Origin: Flavobacteriales bacterium
Lineage (GTDB): Bacteria; Bacteroidota; Bacteroidia; NS11-12g; UBA955
Length of the DNA stretch: 40,177 nt
NCBI GenBank assembly: GCA_024643755.1
Contig: JAHEMG010000009.1
Span: 1-40,177 of the forward strand
Direction: 5' to 3'
Shown here: in pieces, positions 11,001 to 19,010 of the stretch
Numbering within the stretch: position 1 is the first letter of the stretch
Layout of the letters: every line of letters begins with the position of its first letter
Translations under genes and position numbers: made by a program
Notes under the pieces: model-generated
Databases searched by the model: none
What the model was told of the DNA's origin: nothing
The model's input: the letters and a program-made list of their open reading frames with translations, nothing else

Positions 11001-12585
11001 TGGCAAGACTCTACCTTTCGGCTTCGTATTCACCAAGACCTACGAAATTGAAGTTAACGCAATCCCAACAGTTGCCTTCGATAAGGGAAATGCTTGTTTG
11101 GGACAAGATTTGGTATTCACCAACAAGACCAATCCTTTGACCGCAAAAATGACTTGGGATTTCGGAAATGGTGCAAAAGCGACCACAACAGATGCTAAAT
11201 ACAAGTACAGCAAAGCAGGTACATACAACGTAACCTTGAGTGCTGATTTGAATGGTTGTGTGGCCAAGTTAACCCAGCGTGTGTATCAGTTTGAGAAGCC
11301 CGTGGCTAAATTCACACAAAAGAGTGGCACTTGCGACAACGACAAATACGAATTCACCAACCAAACTACCATTGGTAGCGGCTTGGTGGGTAGCTTCTGG
11401 AACTTCGATGACAATGGTAGCGTAAGTACGGATGACGAACCATCCTACACCTTCTCCAAGGCAGGCAAGAAAAACGTAAAATTGGTGGCCATGTCAGAAT
11501 TTGGCTGTAAAGACTCCATGATCAAAGTAGTAGAAGTGCGTGAATCGCCTAAAGCTGGCTTCACCAATACTGCGGCTTGTTCTTTGACACCAACTGAATT
11601 CACCAACACCACCGCGGATGTAGCAGGTTCAGTTGCTAACTACACATGGAACTTTGGCGATGGAACTACCAGCAAAACCAAATCTCCATCTAAGAACTGG
11701 ATCAACTTGGGTCCTAAAACAGTAACCTTGCTGGTAACCTTGGATAACGGCTGCTCAGACATCACAACAAAAACTTTGTCTGTGGCTACACAGCCCAAAG
11801 CGAATTTCTCTGCTTCTGATGTATGTGCCGGTGACCAAGTAGTATTTGTAAACAACACCACATGGCCTCAAGGCGATATCAGCTACAACTGGGATTTCGG
11901 AGATAACACATTCTCAGCCAACAGCGACCCTTCTAAGTTGTACAACATTGTACAGACCACCAGCTACAACGTTACCTTGTACGCATACATTGCCGGTGGA
12001 TGTGCGGATTCAATCACACAGCGTGTGACTGTAAACGAAGCACCCCGTACCTGTGATTTCCAAGCCACTCCAAACTACGGCTTTAGCTATCACGGCGTGA
12101 AAGTAGAGCCGGTGAATGCATCTGGTGCAGCGGGTGGACAAAATAACGTAGACTACACATGGGTATTTGCCGGTGGTGGAACACTGAAGTCTAAGGATGT
12201 AAACGCAGCAGTAAACTACGACTTGCAGAGTGACGGTGAATACACCGTAACGATGAAAGCAGTTGTACGTCAGACCGGTTGCGAATGCTCAAAGACCAAG
12301 AAGATTGTGATGAACCGCGCAGCGGTGAAAGATTTGCAATCGGTAGGTGTGGCAGTTTATCCTAACCCAACGGCTGGCGACATCAAAGTGGCTACCACAG
12401 AAACCTTCGGCGCAATGATCACAGTAAACGTGATGAGCATTGAAGGCAAGATGGTAAGCACACGCACTGTAGCCAACGAAGGTGTGATGGTATTGAATAC
12501 CGATGGATTGAGCAACGGGGTTTACTTGGTACAAGTTATGTCAGGCGACAAGCAAGTAACCAAGAAGATCACCGTGCAGAAATAA
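8089..12585 (+). CDS. Large cell-surface protein: aromatic-rich beta-helix, tandem PKD domains, T9SS type A sorting domain
   Basis: A 1498-residue exported protein. The ATG at 8089 precedes a signal peptide (SRFGLLIMLSCMAGYVQAQ); the open frame from 8038 has no good start. The first half looks like a parallel beta-helix with Asn-rich turns and, at about 9030-9720, recurring roughly 30-residue units rich in Tyr and Trp ending in motifs such as FDGNTTRN, FQNNVVDKN and FNNNLIANN. From about 10800 there are five tandem PKD-like domains, each with a Cys shortly after its start and WNFG/WDFG cores (for example NYTWNFGDGTTS), and a sixth divergent one. The C-terminus (VYPNPTAGDIKV ... GVYLVQV ... 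KKITVQK) is a type A sorting domain for export by T9SS and attachment or release at the surface. Probably an adhesin or structural protein; substrate unknown. Confidence 0.9.
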   Translation: MIKHYKPIFRRSRFSRFGLLIMLSCMAGYVQAQLSGSYTIDATKTTSGTNYASWSAFASAIGTSGVNGAVRVTVMTDETTANVVTFNAITGASSTNTITIDGNAKRLLSSSTNEAILFNGADYVTMSNLTIQKTGTGTAQTGIRFTNASDYNTLNGLTIEFTAQTSSSTAGGAYIAFASSPTSLTTTTTSQNGSFNTIRNCMMRTTNSGAPGPTFGIVDQQSTSFYTSTANNNTFEGNTIRNFFFYAIYNRYTNGEQFINNDISRLAASSSSPCNTTLYGIWTYYTYGTNRSTSYRGNNFHDMPYAGASASSTSNYINTYYTLFGWYLYGSATNPVIFDGNTTRNVVAYSQFFHAYLYYAYAINFQNNVVDKNQSYTTSANYTHWMYFCYDNNVVNNRITNNSFNNMGSGGTTYIFYNWYNYNSVRSVNVWEDNRIDSNSSSGNLYTTYLYYMGSMRVSRNTFTNNRGGTTTGLWYGWLIYYPNNLWFNNNLIANNYGYFANYNIYTYNFNSGWTADIRQNTIHTRHSNYQFHFAYGYLFQEMNSRFTFEGNIMDATSNYYIYPGYLNSNTANNIQSVNFNSWLVNAPGATQLWRVGTSNYNTYSGYKGDAKVGSAENYTNPQWVDFAKLDMRSNAFETQNNKPTSTLSTTDLSKKPRNIGRSDRGALENYMDITATKTSFSLASSVCAGHETTADITIKNTFVDTIYNFFVAYSINGKATRELVTQRILPGDSLLYKFKTPVVLEVAGQTSVKIYLDINDDNSRNDSFSFNTLVKPAPGGGFYEFSTKTTTPNTAIYQRGKPNDITVINQPVIYDVRAPRIYSNSTYGTASPSDWYATVQAYTASGKAISGATLTPPSGSTNLEVQFKTADAALEDSLITVVLKVTDNNNGCDTFIRRRVLIYPSITPDFTFPAKICNGDEVLFTNTSTVRSGAMEFFWNFGTGSAADTSNAPEPVFEFPSAGKFKVTLTGKTLPFGFVFTKTYEIEVNAIPTVAFDKGNACLGQDLVFTNKTNPLTAKMTWDFGNGAKATTTDAKYKYSKAGTYNVTLSADLNGCVAKLTQRVYQFEKPVAKFTQKSGTCDNDKYEFTNQTTIGSGLVGSFWNFDDNGSVSTDDEPSYTFSKAGKKNVKLVAMSEFGCKDSMIKVVEVRESPKAGFTNTAACSLTPTEFTNTTADVAGSVANYTWNFGDGTTSKTKSPSKNWINLGPKTVTLLVTLDNGCSDITTKTLSVATQPKANFSASDVCAGDQVVFVNNTTWPQGDISYNWDFGDNTFSANSDPSKLYNIVQTTSYNVTLYAYIAGGCADSITQRVTVNEAPRTCDFQATPNYGFSYHGVKVEPVNASGAAGGQNNVDYTWVFAGGGTLKSKDVNAAVNYDLQSDGEYTVTMKAVVRQTGCECSKTKKIVMNRAAVKDLQSVGVAVYPNPTAGDIKVATTETFGAMITVNVMSIEGKMVSTRTVANEGVMVLNTDGLSNGVYLVQVMSGDKQVTKKITVQK
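9030..9720 (+). repeat. Degenerate Tyr/Trp/Asn-rich protein repeats inside the beta-helix
   Basis: About seven units of roughly 30 residues can be picked out by eye, each with a Tyr/Trp-rich strand (such as YYTLFGWYLYG, FFHAYLYYAYA, YIFYNWYNYN, GLWYGWLIYY) followed by an Asn-rich turn (FDGNTTRN, FQNNVVDKN, WEDNRIDSN, FNNNLIANN). The DNA is not conserved between units, so the repeat is at protein level and old. Confidence 0.6.
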
Positions 12586-12620
12586 GTCCCATATTTTCAC
12601 AGTATATGGTTTTTGGTTTA

Positions 12621-12651
12621 GGGGCCAGCGCTTTCGCGCTGGCCCCTTCTT
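12621..12651 (+). terminator. Rho-independent terminator of the PKD/T9SS gene
   Basis: Perfect 11-base stem GGGGCCAGCGC (12621-12631) / GCGCTGGCCCC (12636-12646) with TTTC loop, followed by TTCTTTTAATT. It lies between two convergent genes and directly abuts the end of the minus-strand gene at 12652. Confidence 0.85.
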
Positions 12652-14895
12652 TTAATTCACCATCAACCGCGCAGAACCACTACCCTGTAGGGTTTTCACA
12701 CGCACAAAATAAATACCCGCATTCAAACGCTGAATATCCAATTGGTTATCGGTAACCGATAATCCCACAACTTCTCTTCCAGAAACATCAAAAACCATTA
12801 CCTCAGTTATCTTCCCTTCAATACCCAAAGAAACTTTTCCGTTGGCTGGATTTGGATATAAATTCAATAACTGCTTTTCATTCAACTGGGCGATACCATT
12901 CTTCATATCCCACAGTGGCTGAGAAACCGACGCCAAAACAGGTGCGCCGTAAGTGCCCAAATTCACCGACTCAGAAATGCCGGCACCAAAATCACTCGCT
13001 ACGAAACCAACAACAGACAAATCGGCCGGCTTAAAACGAGCGTAAATGGCTCCTGTAGGACCAAAATCGGCAACTGTTGGCATACCCAACGACAACATAC
13101 TATCTGGGATAATGAGCGTAAACGAATACGTCTGCTTATCACCTGCTTTTAAAATATCTGAACCCGCGGTTACCGTTGTACCGTGTTTACCACCGTCAGC
13201 AGACCAAACCACACGGTTGTGGTAATACCCTACTAAGGTTTTGTTTTTGCCAAAAAAGACACTTTGACTATCCTTTGTCAGCGCAAAATCTACTTTCTGA
13301 TCCCATCCAGCGCCCAATCCGCGTACCCCATTCTCACGCAACATCACACCAAAACGCAATCCCGATTTCACCCAAGCATCTTGGGCCGTCATTTCAAGAG
13401 TACCGGTTACTTTTCGGGTGCTTTGATTAAACACCAAATTATTCAACTTCAACTCCAATCCTTTTGGTGCATTGGCTACAGCCAAATCAACCGCTGCCTT
13501 TATTTCACTCGCCGTGGCAACCACCTTTTCGCGATTCACCACAACAACAGGCATAGAGTCGATGTCTAAAGGTGCCCATTTATTGTGCATATTGTCATTG
13601 ATGTGATGCGATACAAAATCTGCCTTATTGGCCATCGTCAATGCCAAGGAATCCAATGCAACATTTACGGCAGGACATTGGGTACACCATGTAGCAGTAT
13701 AGGCTTCCACCAATGCTTTATTCGTACCTGAGCCACCACCCTGTTGGGCAACAAAATCAAAAATCAATGGCAAGGTATCATTGGAAACTTGATCATCTCC
13801 ACCGCCGCCATTGAGCGATATCCAGGCCTTCACACGCGCGCGGTCTCCAACTTGCATGTCGCGAAGCAACGTATGACTAATTTGCGCACTGCGATAATCG
13901 GTAAAATTCACAAACGACAGCGGCACAGAAACAACGGCCTCCGCATTCACTTGCAACTGTAAATTATAGTCTGTGTTTTGCGCACTCCCATGCAAGGTAA
14001 ATACCCCGTCTATGGTTAAAGGCACCGCATTCCCCGCCTTCACGTAAGAGGTACCCGCAGGTCGGTTGGTATAACCCAAAGCCAATGAAGCATCATTGGT
14101 TTTAATCGCGCCGGTTTTGAAGGTCACAAAAGAATTATCAGAGAAAGCCTTGCCTTGCGAGGCAACATCATTCAACAAATCGCTGAGCGATGATAGGCTG
14201 TACGACTCAAATGGACCCAATTGAATGCCGTTCGACTGCTTGTTTTTGAGGGGAAAGTTGTTGGCGTACCAAGCGTATTCTGAGCCCCAACCCATACGCA
14301 CGATGTGTATAGACCCTGTTGTTTCCTCCAACACCACTGCGTTGTAAACATAACTACCATATTTGTTGGCGGTGTCAGTAGCCAAAGCAAACGATTGAAA
14401 TTTGATCCAAAACTGTCGGTTCGGTGCAGCCCCAAACGTTTTCACCAATACCCTATCGTTGCTACCATTGGCGATAATGCCTCCCACAACCACCGAATTG
14501 TTGGCAACGCGTGGATCGGGCAGACTGTTAATGACAAAATTCGCAGCGGGCAACATTGATGGACCCGTTTTGAAATCATTGAAAGTTACAACCCCGTTTT
14601 TGGTAGCCCGGAATTTTTTATCGGTCCGAACATCCACAGAACCATTTAATGCAAAGTCGAAAGGAATTAAACCCTCAACCGTAAATCCTTGCGTAGCGGT
14701 ATCCCAAGGCAGTTCCTTCCAGCCGTTCCCTTCGGCCAAATCATCGCGTTCTGCATTCAGAAACCGGGGATTCAACCCTTTATTTCCTTGTGCGTTCGCT
14801 TTTACCTCAGCGATGTGATATCGATTTTGGGCCGATGCCGAGGCAACGAATAACAGGCCCGACAATAGTGGGATAAACCGTTTGTTTTTGGACAT
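12652..14895 (-). CDS. Exported Omp28-like protein with thioredoxin-type CxxC motif and T9SS sorting domain
   Basis: A 747-residue protein with signal peptide (FIPLLSGLLFVASASAQ). Around residue 400 the segment YTATWCTQCPAVNVALDSLA, followed later by MPVVVVNR with the thioredoxin-like cis-proline, resembles Omp28-related surface proteins of Bacteroidota. The N-terminal half is beta-rich with no known motif. The C-terminal LYPNPANGKVSLGIEG ... GIYFVRV ... ARLMVN is a T9SS type A sorting domain. The open frame starts at a TTG three codons earlier; ATG 14895 is preferred because it begins the signal peptide and has TATAATTG six bases upstream. Likely surface or secreted; redox activity is inferred only from CxxC. 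Confidence 0.85.
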   Translation of the reverse strand: MSKNKRFIPLLSGLLFVASASAQNRYHIAEVKANAQGNKGLNPRFLNAERDDLAEGNGWKELPWDTATQGFTVEGLIPFDFALNGSVDVRTDKKFRATKNGVVTFNDFKTGPSMLPAANFVINSLPDPRVANNSVVVGGIIANGSNDRVLVKTFGAAPNRQFWIKFQSFALATDTANKYGSYVYNAVVLEETTGSIHIVRMGWGSEYAWYANNFPLKNKQSNGIQLGPFESYSLSSLSDLLNDVASQGKAFSDNSFVTFKTGAIKTNDASLALGYTNRPAGTSYVKAGNAVPLTIDGVFTLHGSAQNTDYNLQLQVNAEAVVSVPLSFVNFTDYRSAQISHTLLRDMQVGDRARVKAWISLNGGGGDDQVSNDTLPLIFDFVAQQGGGSGTNKALVEAYTATWCTQCPAVNVALDSLALTMANKADFVSHHINDNMHNKWAPLDIDSMPVVVVNREKVVATASEIKAAVDLAVANAPKGLELKLNNLVFNQSTRKVTGTLEMTAQDAWVKSGLRFGVMLRENGVRGLGAGWDQKVDFALTKDSQSVFFGKNKTLVGYYHNRVVWSADGGKHGTTVTAGSDILKAGDKQTYSFTLIIPDSMLSLGMPTVADFGPTGAIYARFKPADLSVVGFVASDFGAGISESVNLGTYGAPVLASVSQPLWDMKNGIAQLNEKQLLNLYPNPANGKVSLGIEGKITEVMVFDVSGREVVGLSVTDNQLDIQRLNAGIYFVRVKTLQGSGSARLMVN

Positions 14896-14901
14896 TTCAA
14901 T

Positions 14902-14909
14902 CAATTATA
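14902..14909 (-). promoter_or_regulatory. -7-like box TATAATTG of the Omp28-like gene
   Basis: One change from TAnnTTTG, six bases before the ATG at 14895 and in the 35-base gap behind pntB. Suggests separate, leaderless transcription rather than being the tail of the pnt operon. Confidence 0.4.
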
Positions 14910-14930
14910 CAGTGGATGTTTTGCGAAGGT

Positions 14931-16358
14931 TTAAAGCGCCTTCACTTCATTCACCAATTTTTGCAAGCTGGCTTTGGCATCTCCAAACAGCATTCCACAT
15001 TTGGGGTGGAAGAACAATTCGTTTTCGATACCTGCATAACCGGCTTTCATGCTTCGCTTCAATACGATAATTTGCTTCGACTGATCCACATCCAAAATGG
15101 GCATGCCATAAATTGGGCTGGTAGGATCCGTTTTCGCTGCAGGATTCACAACATCATTGGCACCCACAACCAAAACCACATCGGTGGTAGCAAACTCGGG
15201 GTTGATGTGTTCCATTTCAATCAATTTATCGTATTCAACGTTGGACTCAGCCAATAGTACGTTCATGTGACCAGGCATCCGTCCTGCTACAGGATGAATC
15301 GCGTATTTCACATCAACGCCTTCTGCTTCCAACAGGTTTTCCAATTCGTGACAAACGTGCTGCGCTTGTGCCACCGCCAAACCATAACCTGGCACGATGA
15401 TCACTTTCGATGCATATTTCATCATGATGGCAACGTCGGTTGCTTGTACCTCACGTACACTTCCCCCTGATGCGCTGGTGCTGCTTCCACCACCATTTCC
15501 ACCGGCCATACCGATCAGAACGTTCATCAACGAGCGATTCATCGCTTTACACATGACAACGGTAAGAATGGTACCGGCAGATCCTACCAATACACCACCC
15601 ATCAGCATGACTTTGTTCTCGTACAAGAAGCCACCACAAGCGGCAGCAACACCTGTAAATGAGTTCAACAAAGAAATCACCACGGGCATATCTGCACCGC
15701 CAATAGGAAATACAAACAGCAATCCATACACGATGGCCAAACCAATGGTTACATAGAAATACAGCGAAGATTGTGTAGCGTTAAACTCATTGTAATTCAA
15801 GTATGCCACACCCAAGATGGCCACCAACACAACGGCATTGATAATTTGTTGAGATGGAAAACGGAAATCGCCAATTTTGCCATTCAATTTACCCCACGCC
15901 ACGATTGAACCTACAAACGAAATGGTTCCAATGATCAAACCAGCAATTACTGGGATGTACATACCCAAGCTAACGGCAGGCAAGTTAGTCATCGCCTCTG
16001 GATTCGCTGCTTCGTGCAACAAATGACGCCATTCAATGATAGAAATCAACGCGGCACTCAAACCACCCATACCATTGAACAAACTCACCATTTCTGGCAT
16101 TGCGGTCATTTGAACCCGCTTGGCCATCAACGTACCAATCACGGTTCCTGCAACAATCGCTGCAACGATATAAGCCAGGTTATTGATAACATGAAATCCC
16201 TCCCTGTTAAAAAACAAGGCAGCAATAACAGCCACCGCCATACCAAATGCCGCCACCAAGTTACCCTTGCGCGCAGAATCTGGCTGTCCCATCATTTTCA
16301 AACCCACCACGAAGCTCACTGAGCCCACGAGGTATCCAATTTCCATATACGGCATCAT
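14931..16358 (-). CDS. pntB: Proton-translocating NAD(P)+ transhydrogenase, beta subunit
   Basis: PntB carries most of the membrane proton channel (domain II) and the NADP(H)-binding domain III of the transhydrogenase, which uses the proton gradient to make NADPH from NADH. It has 475 residues: an N-terminal region with about eight or nine membrane helices containing NGMGGLSAALIS and NSFTGVAAACGGF, then a soluble domain with IIVPGYGLAVAQAQH, YAIHPVAGRMPGHMNVLLAE and VVLVVGANDVVNPAA, all hallmark NADP-site segments. It overlaps pntAb by four bases. It is the last gene of the pnt operon. Confidence 0.96.
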   Translation of the reverse strand: MMPYMEIGYLVGSVSFVVGLKMMGQPDSARKGNLVAAFGMAVAVIAALFFNREGFHVINNLAYIVAAIVAGTVIGTLMAKRVQMTAMPEMVSLFNGMGGLSAALISIIEWRHLLHEAANPEAMTNLPAVSLGMYIPVIAGLIIGTISFVGSIVAWGKLNGKIGDFRFPSQQIINAVVLVAILGVAYLNYNEFNATQSSLYFYVTIGLAIVYGLLFVFPIGGADMPVVISLLNSFTGVAAACGGFLYENKVMLMGGVLVGSAGTILTVVMCKAMNRSLMNVLIGMAGGNGGGSSTSASGGSVREVQATDVAIMMKYASKVIIVPGYGLAVAQAQHVCHELENLLEAEGVDVKYAIHPVAGRMPGHMNVLLAESNVEYDKLIEMEHINPEFATTDVVLVVGANDVVNPAAKTDPTSPIYGMPILDVDQSKQIIVLKRSMKAGYAGIENELFFHPKCGMLFGDAKASLQKLVNEVKAL

Positions 16359-16708
16359 GACGCTTTTTCTCCTTTCGGTTTCTTCTTAAACATTTCCAAC
16401 ATACGGTCGGTCACCACAAATCCACCAATCACGTTCAAGGTACCTACAAACACGGCCAATGTGCCAAAAACCAACGACAAAGTATCGTCGGGAGACGCGT
16501 TGCCCATCACAATGATGGCACCAATCAACACCACCCCGTGAATGGCGTTTGCACCACTCATCAAAGGCGTATGCAACACGCTGGGCACGTGCGAAATCAA
16601 TTCAACACCCACGAAGATCATCAGAATGACCAAGTAGATGAGGTTTAACATATTCTGTTGTTCGTATTGCTCGATCAGTTTGGCAATACCCTCGAAAATT
16701 GCTTCCAT
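16355..16708 (-). CDS. pntAb: NAD(P)+ transhydrogenase, alpha subunit part 2 (membrane)
   Basis: A 117-residue membrane protein with three predicted helices (LIYLVILMIFVGVELI, AIHGVVLIGAIIVM, LVFGTLAVFVGTLNVIGGFVV) and the typical HVPSVLHTPLMSGANAIHG segment. In E. coli this part is fused to the C-terminus of PntA; here, as in many Bacteroidota and alphaproteobacteria, it is a separate gene. It lies 11 bases behind pntAa and overlaps pntB by four bases, so stoichiometric co-translation is likely. Confidence 0.95.
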   Translation of the reverse strand: MEAIFEGIAKLIEQYEQQNMLNLIYLVILMIFVGVELISHVPSVLHTPLMSGANAIHGVVLIGAIIVMGNASPDDTLSLVFGTLAVFVGTLNVIGGFVVTDRMLEMFKKKPKGEKAS

Positions 16709-16719
16709 CGTTCCTGTTT

Positions 16720-17820
16720 TTATGCGTTATGATAAATTTCACCGTTTGAGCAAATCAAACAGCCTTGTACAATCTCATCGTTGCGATCCAAAATCAATTC
16801 TCCTTTGGGGGCGATTAACTTCAGCAACTCCCAAATGTTCCTTGCAAACAATTCACTGGCATTGGCACTCAATTCAGACGGCATATTCACGGCTCCCACC
16901 AGTTTCACACCACCCACAATTTTCACCTCTCCAGCCGATGTCTGAGTGCAGTTACCACCCTGTTCCGCTGCCATATCGATCAGCACAGAACCCGATTTCA
17001 TCAAGCCCAATTGCTCATCATCCACCAAAATAGGGGCCTTTCTTCCTGGAACCAAGGCAGTAGTAATCACCAAATCAGCCTGTGCCAAACTCTTATTTAC
17101 CGCTTCTCTTTGCGCCGCGCGATACTCTTCTGTGGCCTCTTTGGCGTATCCGCCTTCAGAACCCACTTCAACGCCTTTTACTTCGATAAACTTTCCACCC
17201 AACGACTGTACCTGCTCTTTGGTTTCTGGTCGCACATCCGTTGCCTCAACCACAGCACCCAAGCGCTTGGCCGTAGCGATGGCCTGCAAACCCGCAACAC
17301 CCACACCAAAAATCAACACTTTGGCTGGCGTTACAGTACCCGCAGCTGTCATCAACATTGGAAATATTTTATCAAGGTGATAAGCACCTTCAATTACGGC
17401 ACGGTATCCGGCCAAATTGGCTTGAGAACTCAATACATCCATGCTCTGAGCACGAGAAATACGAGGGATAGCATCCAAACTCAACACCGACACACCTGCA
17501 GCATTAAAAGTGGCCACCAATTCGGCATTGCTGCGGTGATACATCAAGCTCACCCACAAACTGCCCTTGGCCAACCCTTTGGCCACATCGGCCTCCGGCA
17601 TATTGATTTGTACGTACATGGCCACATCGGTCATGGCGGAGCGACCAACTACTTGGGCACCTGCTTCTTTATACAAATCATCTGAAAAATGCGAGCCCAA
17701 TCCTGCGCCCGCCTCTACCAAAACTTCATTGCCCATTTGGATCAGACTCTTTGCCACTTGAGGAGTAATGGCTACACGGTGCTCTCCAACACGGGTCTCT
17801 TTTAAGACGGCTATTTTCAC
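16720..17820 (-). CDS. pntAa: NAD(P)+ transhydrogenase, alpha subunit part 1 (NAD-binding)
   Basis: The soluble NAD(H)-binding domain I of the transhydrogenase, 366 residues. It begins with MKIAVLKETRVGEHRVAITP and shows the mobile RQD-type segment RISRAQSMDVLSSQANLAGY, the Rossmann signature VLIFGVGVAGLQAIATAKRLGA and the ADP-ribose acid strand EATDVRP. The start is a GTG at 17820, exactly at the family N-terminus; a TATATTCG box lies 22 bases upstream. First gene of the three-gene pnt operon. Confidence 0.95.
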   Translation of the reverse strand: MKIAVLKETRVGEHRVAITPQVAKSLIQMGNEVLVEAGAGLGSHFSDDLYKEAGAQVVGRSAMTDVAMYVQINMPEADVAKGLAKGSLWVSLMYHRSNAELVATFNAAGVSVLSLDAIPRISRAQSMDVLSSQANLAGYRAVIEGAYHLDKIFPMLMTAAGTVTPAKVLIFGVGVAGLQAIATAKRLGAVVEATDVRPETKEQVQSLGGKFIEVKGVEVGSEGGYAKEATEEYRAAQREAVNKSLAQADLVITTALVPGRKAPILVDDEQLGLMKSGSVLIDMAAEQGGNCTQTSAGEVKIVGGVKLVGAVNMPSELSANASELFARNIWELLKLIAPKGELILDRNDEIVQGCLICSNGEIYHNA

Positions 17821-17842
17821 AATCGTTAATTAGATTTTGAAG

Positions 17843-17850
17843 CGAATATA
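17843..17850 (-). promoter_or_regulatory. -7-like box TATATTCG of the pnt operon
   Basis: TATATTCG differs from TAnnTTTG at one base. It lies between the terminator of the upstream T9SS gene and the pntAa GTG, 22 bases before the start, so it is the best candidate promoter for pntAa-pntAb-pntB. Confidence 0.4.
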
Positions 17851-17853
17851 CAC

Positions 17854-17881
17854 AAAAAAAGGGGGCTTATCGCCCCCTTTT
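17854..17881 (-). terminator. Rho-independent terminator of the 17902-18936 gene
   Basis: Stem GGGGGC (17861-17866) / GCCCCC (17872-17877), loop TTATC on the plus strand. Read on the minus strand it follows the T9SS gene and is followed by seven T residues, separating that gene from the pnt operon. Confidence 0.8.
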
Positions 17882-17901
17882 ACCCGCTATTTATTGATAA
17901 T

Positions 17902-18936
17902 TTACAATTTACAAATCTTTGCTACACCCCTGCTATTCCTCAACGTATAGACACCCGATTTCCACGTGCGCACATCCATCAAACCTGGCGCAACCCAAAG
18001 TACAGGCACCTGGGCTCCGGTAACATCCGTCGCAACCCAACCATCCACATCGATATCACCCTCAATGCGAATAAAAGCGGCTGTTGGATTTGGATAGACT
18101 TCGATCCTACCTAAAAGCCCGCTGTTGGTGGGTTCCTTTGCGTCTAACCGACCAATAAATCCATCGCGATATCGCACCTGCGTAGCAGTAAACACCCCCG
18201 AAACAGGATTGACCGTACCGCTCACTTCCATCACCGGAATGCGCTCATCCAAAGACAACCACTTGTAACTCACCGTTTTTCTGGGCAAGGGAAATTTCCC
18301 AAATTGAGAAGTCACGGTATCAATCTCATCCACATAAGTCCGCAAACGCAACACATTCGTATACTCCTTGTAAGGCGTTTTGATCGTCCCCCAACCATCG
18401 GCATCATTGTAACGCTTACCCGCCTGTACCAGGGAAAACAAATCGCCAGGAATGCTAAATTTAAAATTGAAGGTCGTAGTGTCCTTATCCCCGAAATTCA
18501 ACGGAAATTGATAGATCTCATCCTCATCCTTGTACATCGACGCCAGCGGAAACCCCGAATATTGGTAACCAATCCCCTCCGCTTTGAATACCTTACTACT
18601 GTTGGTATAAAAGGAATATACGTTCGTCAATGTAATCGGACCTGCACCCACCGTATCCGCCGTTTTCTGTCCGATCTGCCCGAAAAAATAAAATGAATAA
18701 GGCGTTTTTGTCGCACTGTAATAATTCAACAATTGCTGTCGCTGCGGCGTCATCGCACTGAAATCCCAAGACTTGTTGGCACCGCCCGTTTCAAAATCAG
18801 CCGGCAACTCCGTGGGCAACGCATTGGAATATCGTAGCGTATCGCCCGACTTGGGCATTTGACTCGCCGTTATGGTTGGCTGAGCGATGGCTCCAACCGA
18901 CATAAGTCCAACAACGCAAAAAATCCATGATTTCAT
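17902..18936 (-). CDS. Exported T9SS-sorted protein of unknown function
   Basis: A 344-residue protein with a clear signal peptide (MKSWIFCVVGLMSVGAIAQ) and a C-terminal T9SS type A sorting domain (IEVYPNPTAAFIRIEG ... SGVYTLRN ... AKICKL). The middle has no motif I recognise; it begins PTITASQMPKSGDTLRYSNA and contains NKSWDFSAM, a pattern common in Bacteroidota secreted proteins that resemble lectin-like or adhesion modules. The frame is open to 19005, but ATG 18936 starts the signal peptide and has TATATTTG six bases upstream. Divergent from recJ with 74 bases between. Confidence 0.82.
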   Translation of the reverse strand: MKSWIFCVVGLMSVGAIAQPTITASQMPKSGDTLRYSNALPTELPADFETGGANKSWDFSAMTPQRQQLLNYYSATKTPYSFYFFGQIGQKTADTVGAGPITLTNVYSFYTNSSKVFKAEGIGYQYSGFPLASMYKDEDEIYQFPLNFGDKDTTTFNFKFSIPGDLFSLVQAGKRYNDADGWGTIKTPYKEYTNVLRLRTYVDEIDTVTSQFGKFPLPRKTVSYKWLSLDERIPVMEVSGTVNPVSGVFTATQVRYRDGFIGRLDAKEPTNSGLLGRIEVYPNPTAAFIRIEGDIDVDGWVATDVTGAQVPVLWVAPGLMDVRTWKSGVYTLRNSRGVAKICKL

Positions 18937-18942
18937 GATAAA

Positions 18943-18950
18943 CAAATATA
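18943..18950 (-). promoter_or_regulatory. -7 box TATATTTG of the 18936 minus-strand gene
   Basis: Perfect TAnnTTTG six bases before the ATG at 18936; predicts a leaderless mRNA. Confidence 0.6.
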
Positions 18951-18971
18951 CAATTCTCGATGAACTTTGGG

Positions 18972-19002
18972 TTGTTAATCTGAGCAAAAAAGCCGATTTT
19001 TG
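18972..19002 (+). promoter_or_regulatory. Probable recJ promoter (TTG-N20-GATTTTTG)
   Basis: TTG at 18972-18974 as -33 element, 20 bases of spacer, then GATTTTTG at 18995-19002, eight bases before the recJ ATG. The first base of the -7 box is off consensus. Confidence 0.4.
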
Positions 19003-19010
19003 CAAAAGTT

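Noticed and set aside
12621-12651. The GC-rich hairpin after the PKD gene as a member of the intragenic palindrome set
   Set aside because: It is intergenic, followed by a T-rich run and placed at a gene end, so it is an ordinary terminator.
14305-14818. Plus-strand open frames antisense to the Omp28-like gene
   Set aside because: No recognisable motif or promoter, and they lie fully inside a well-supported exported protein gene.
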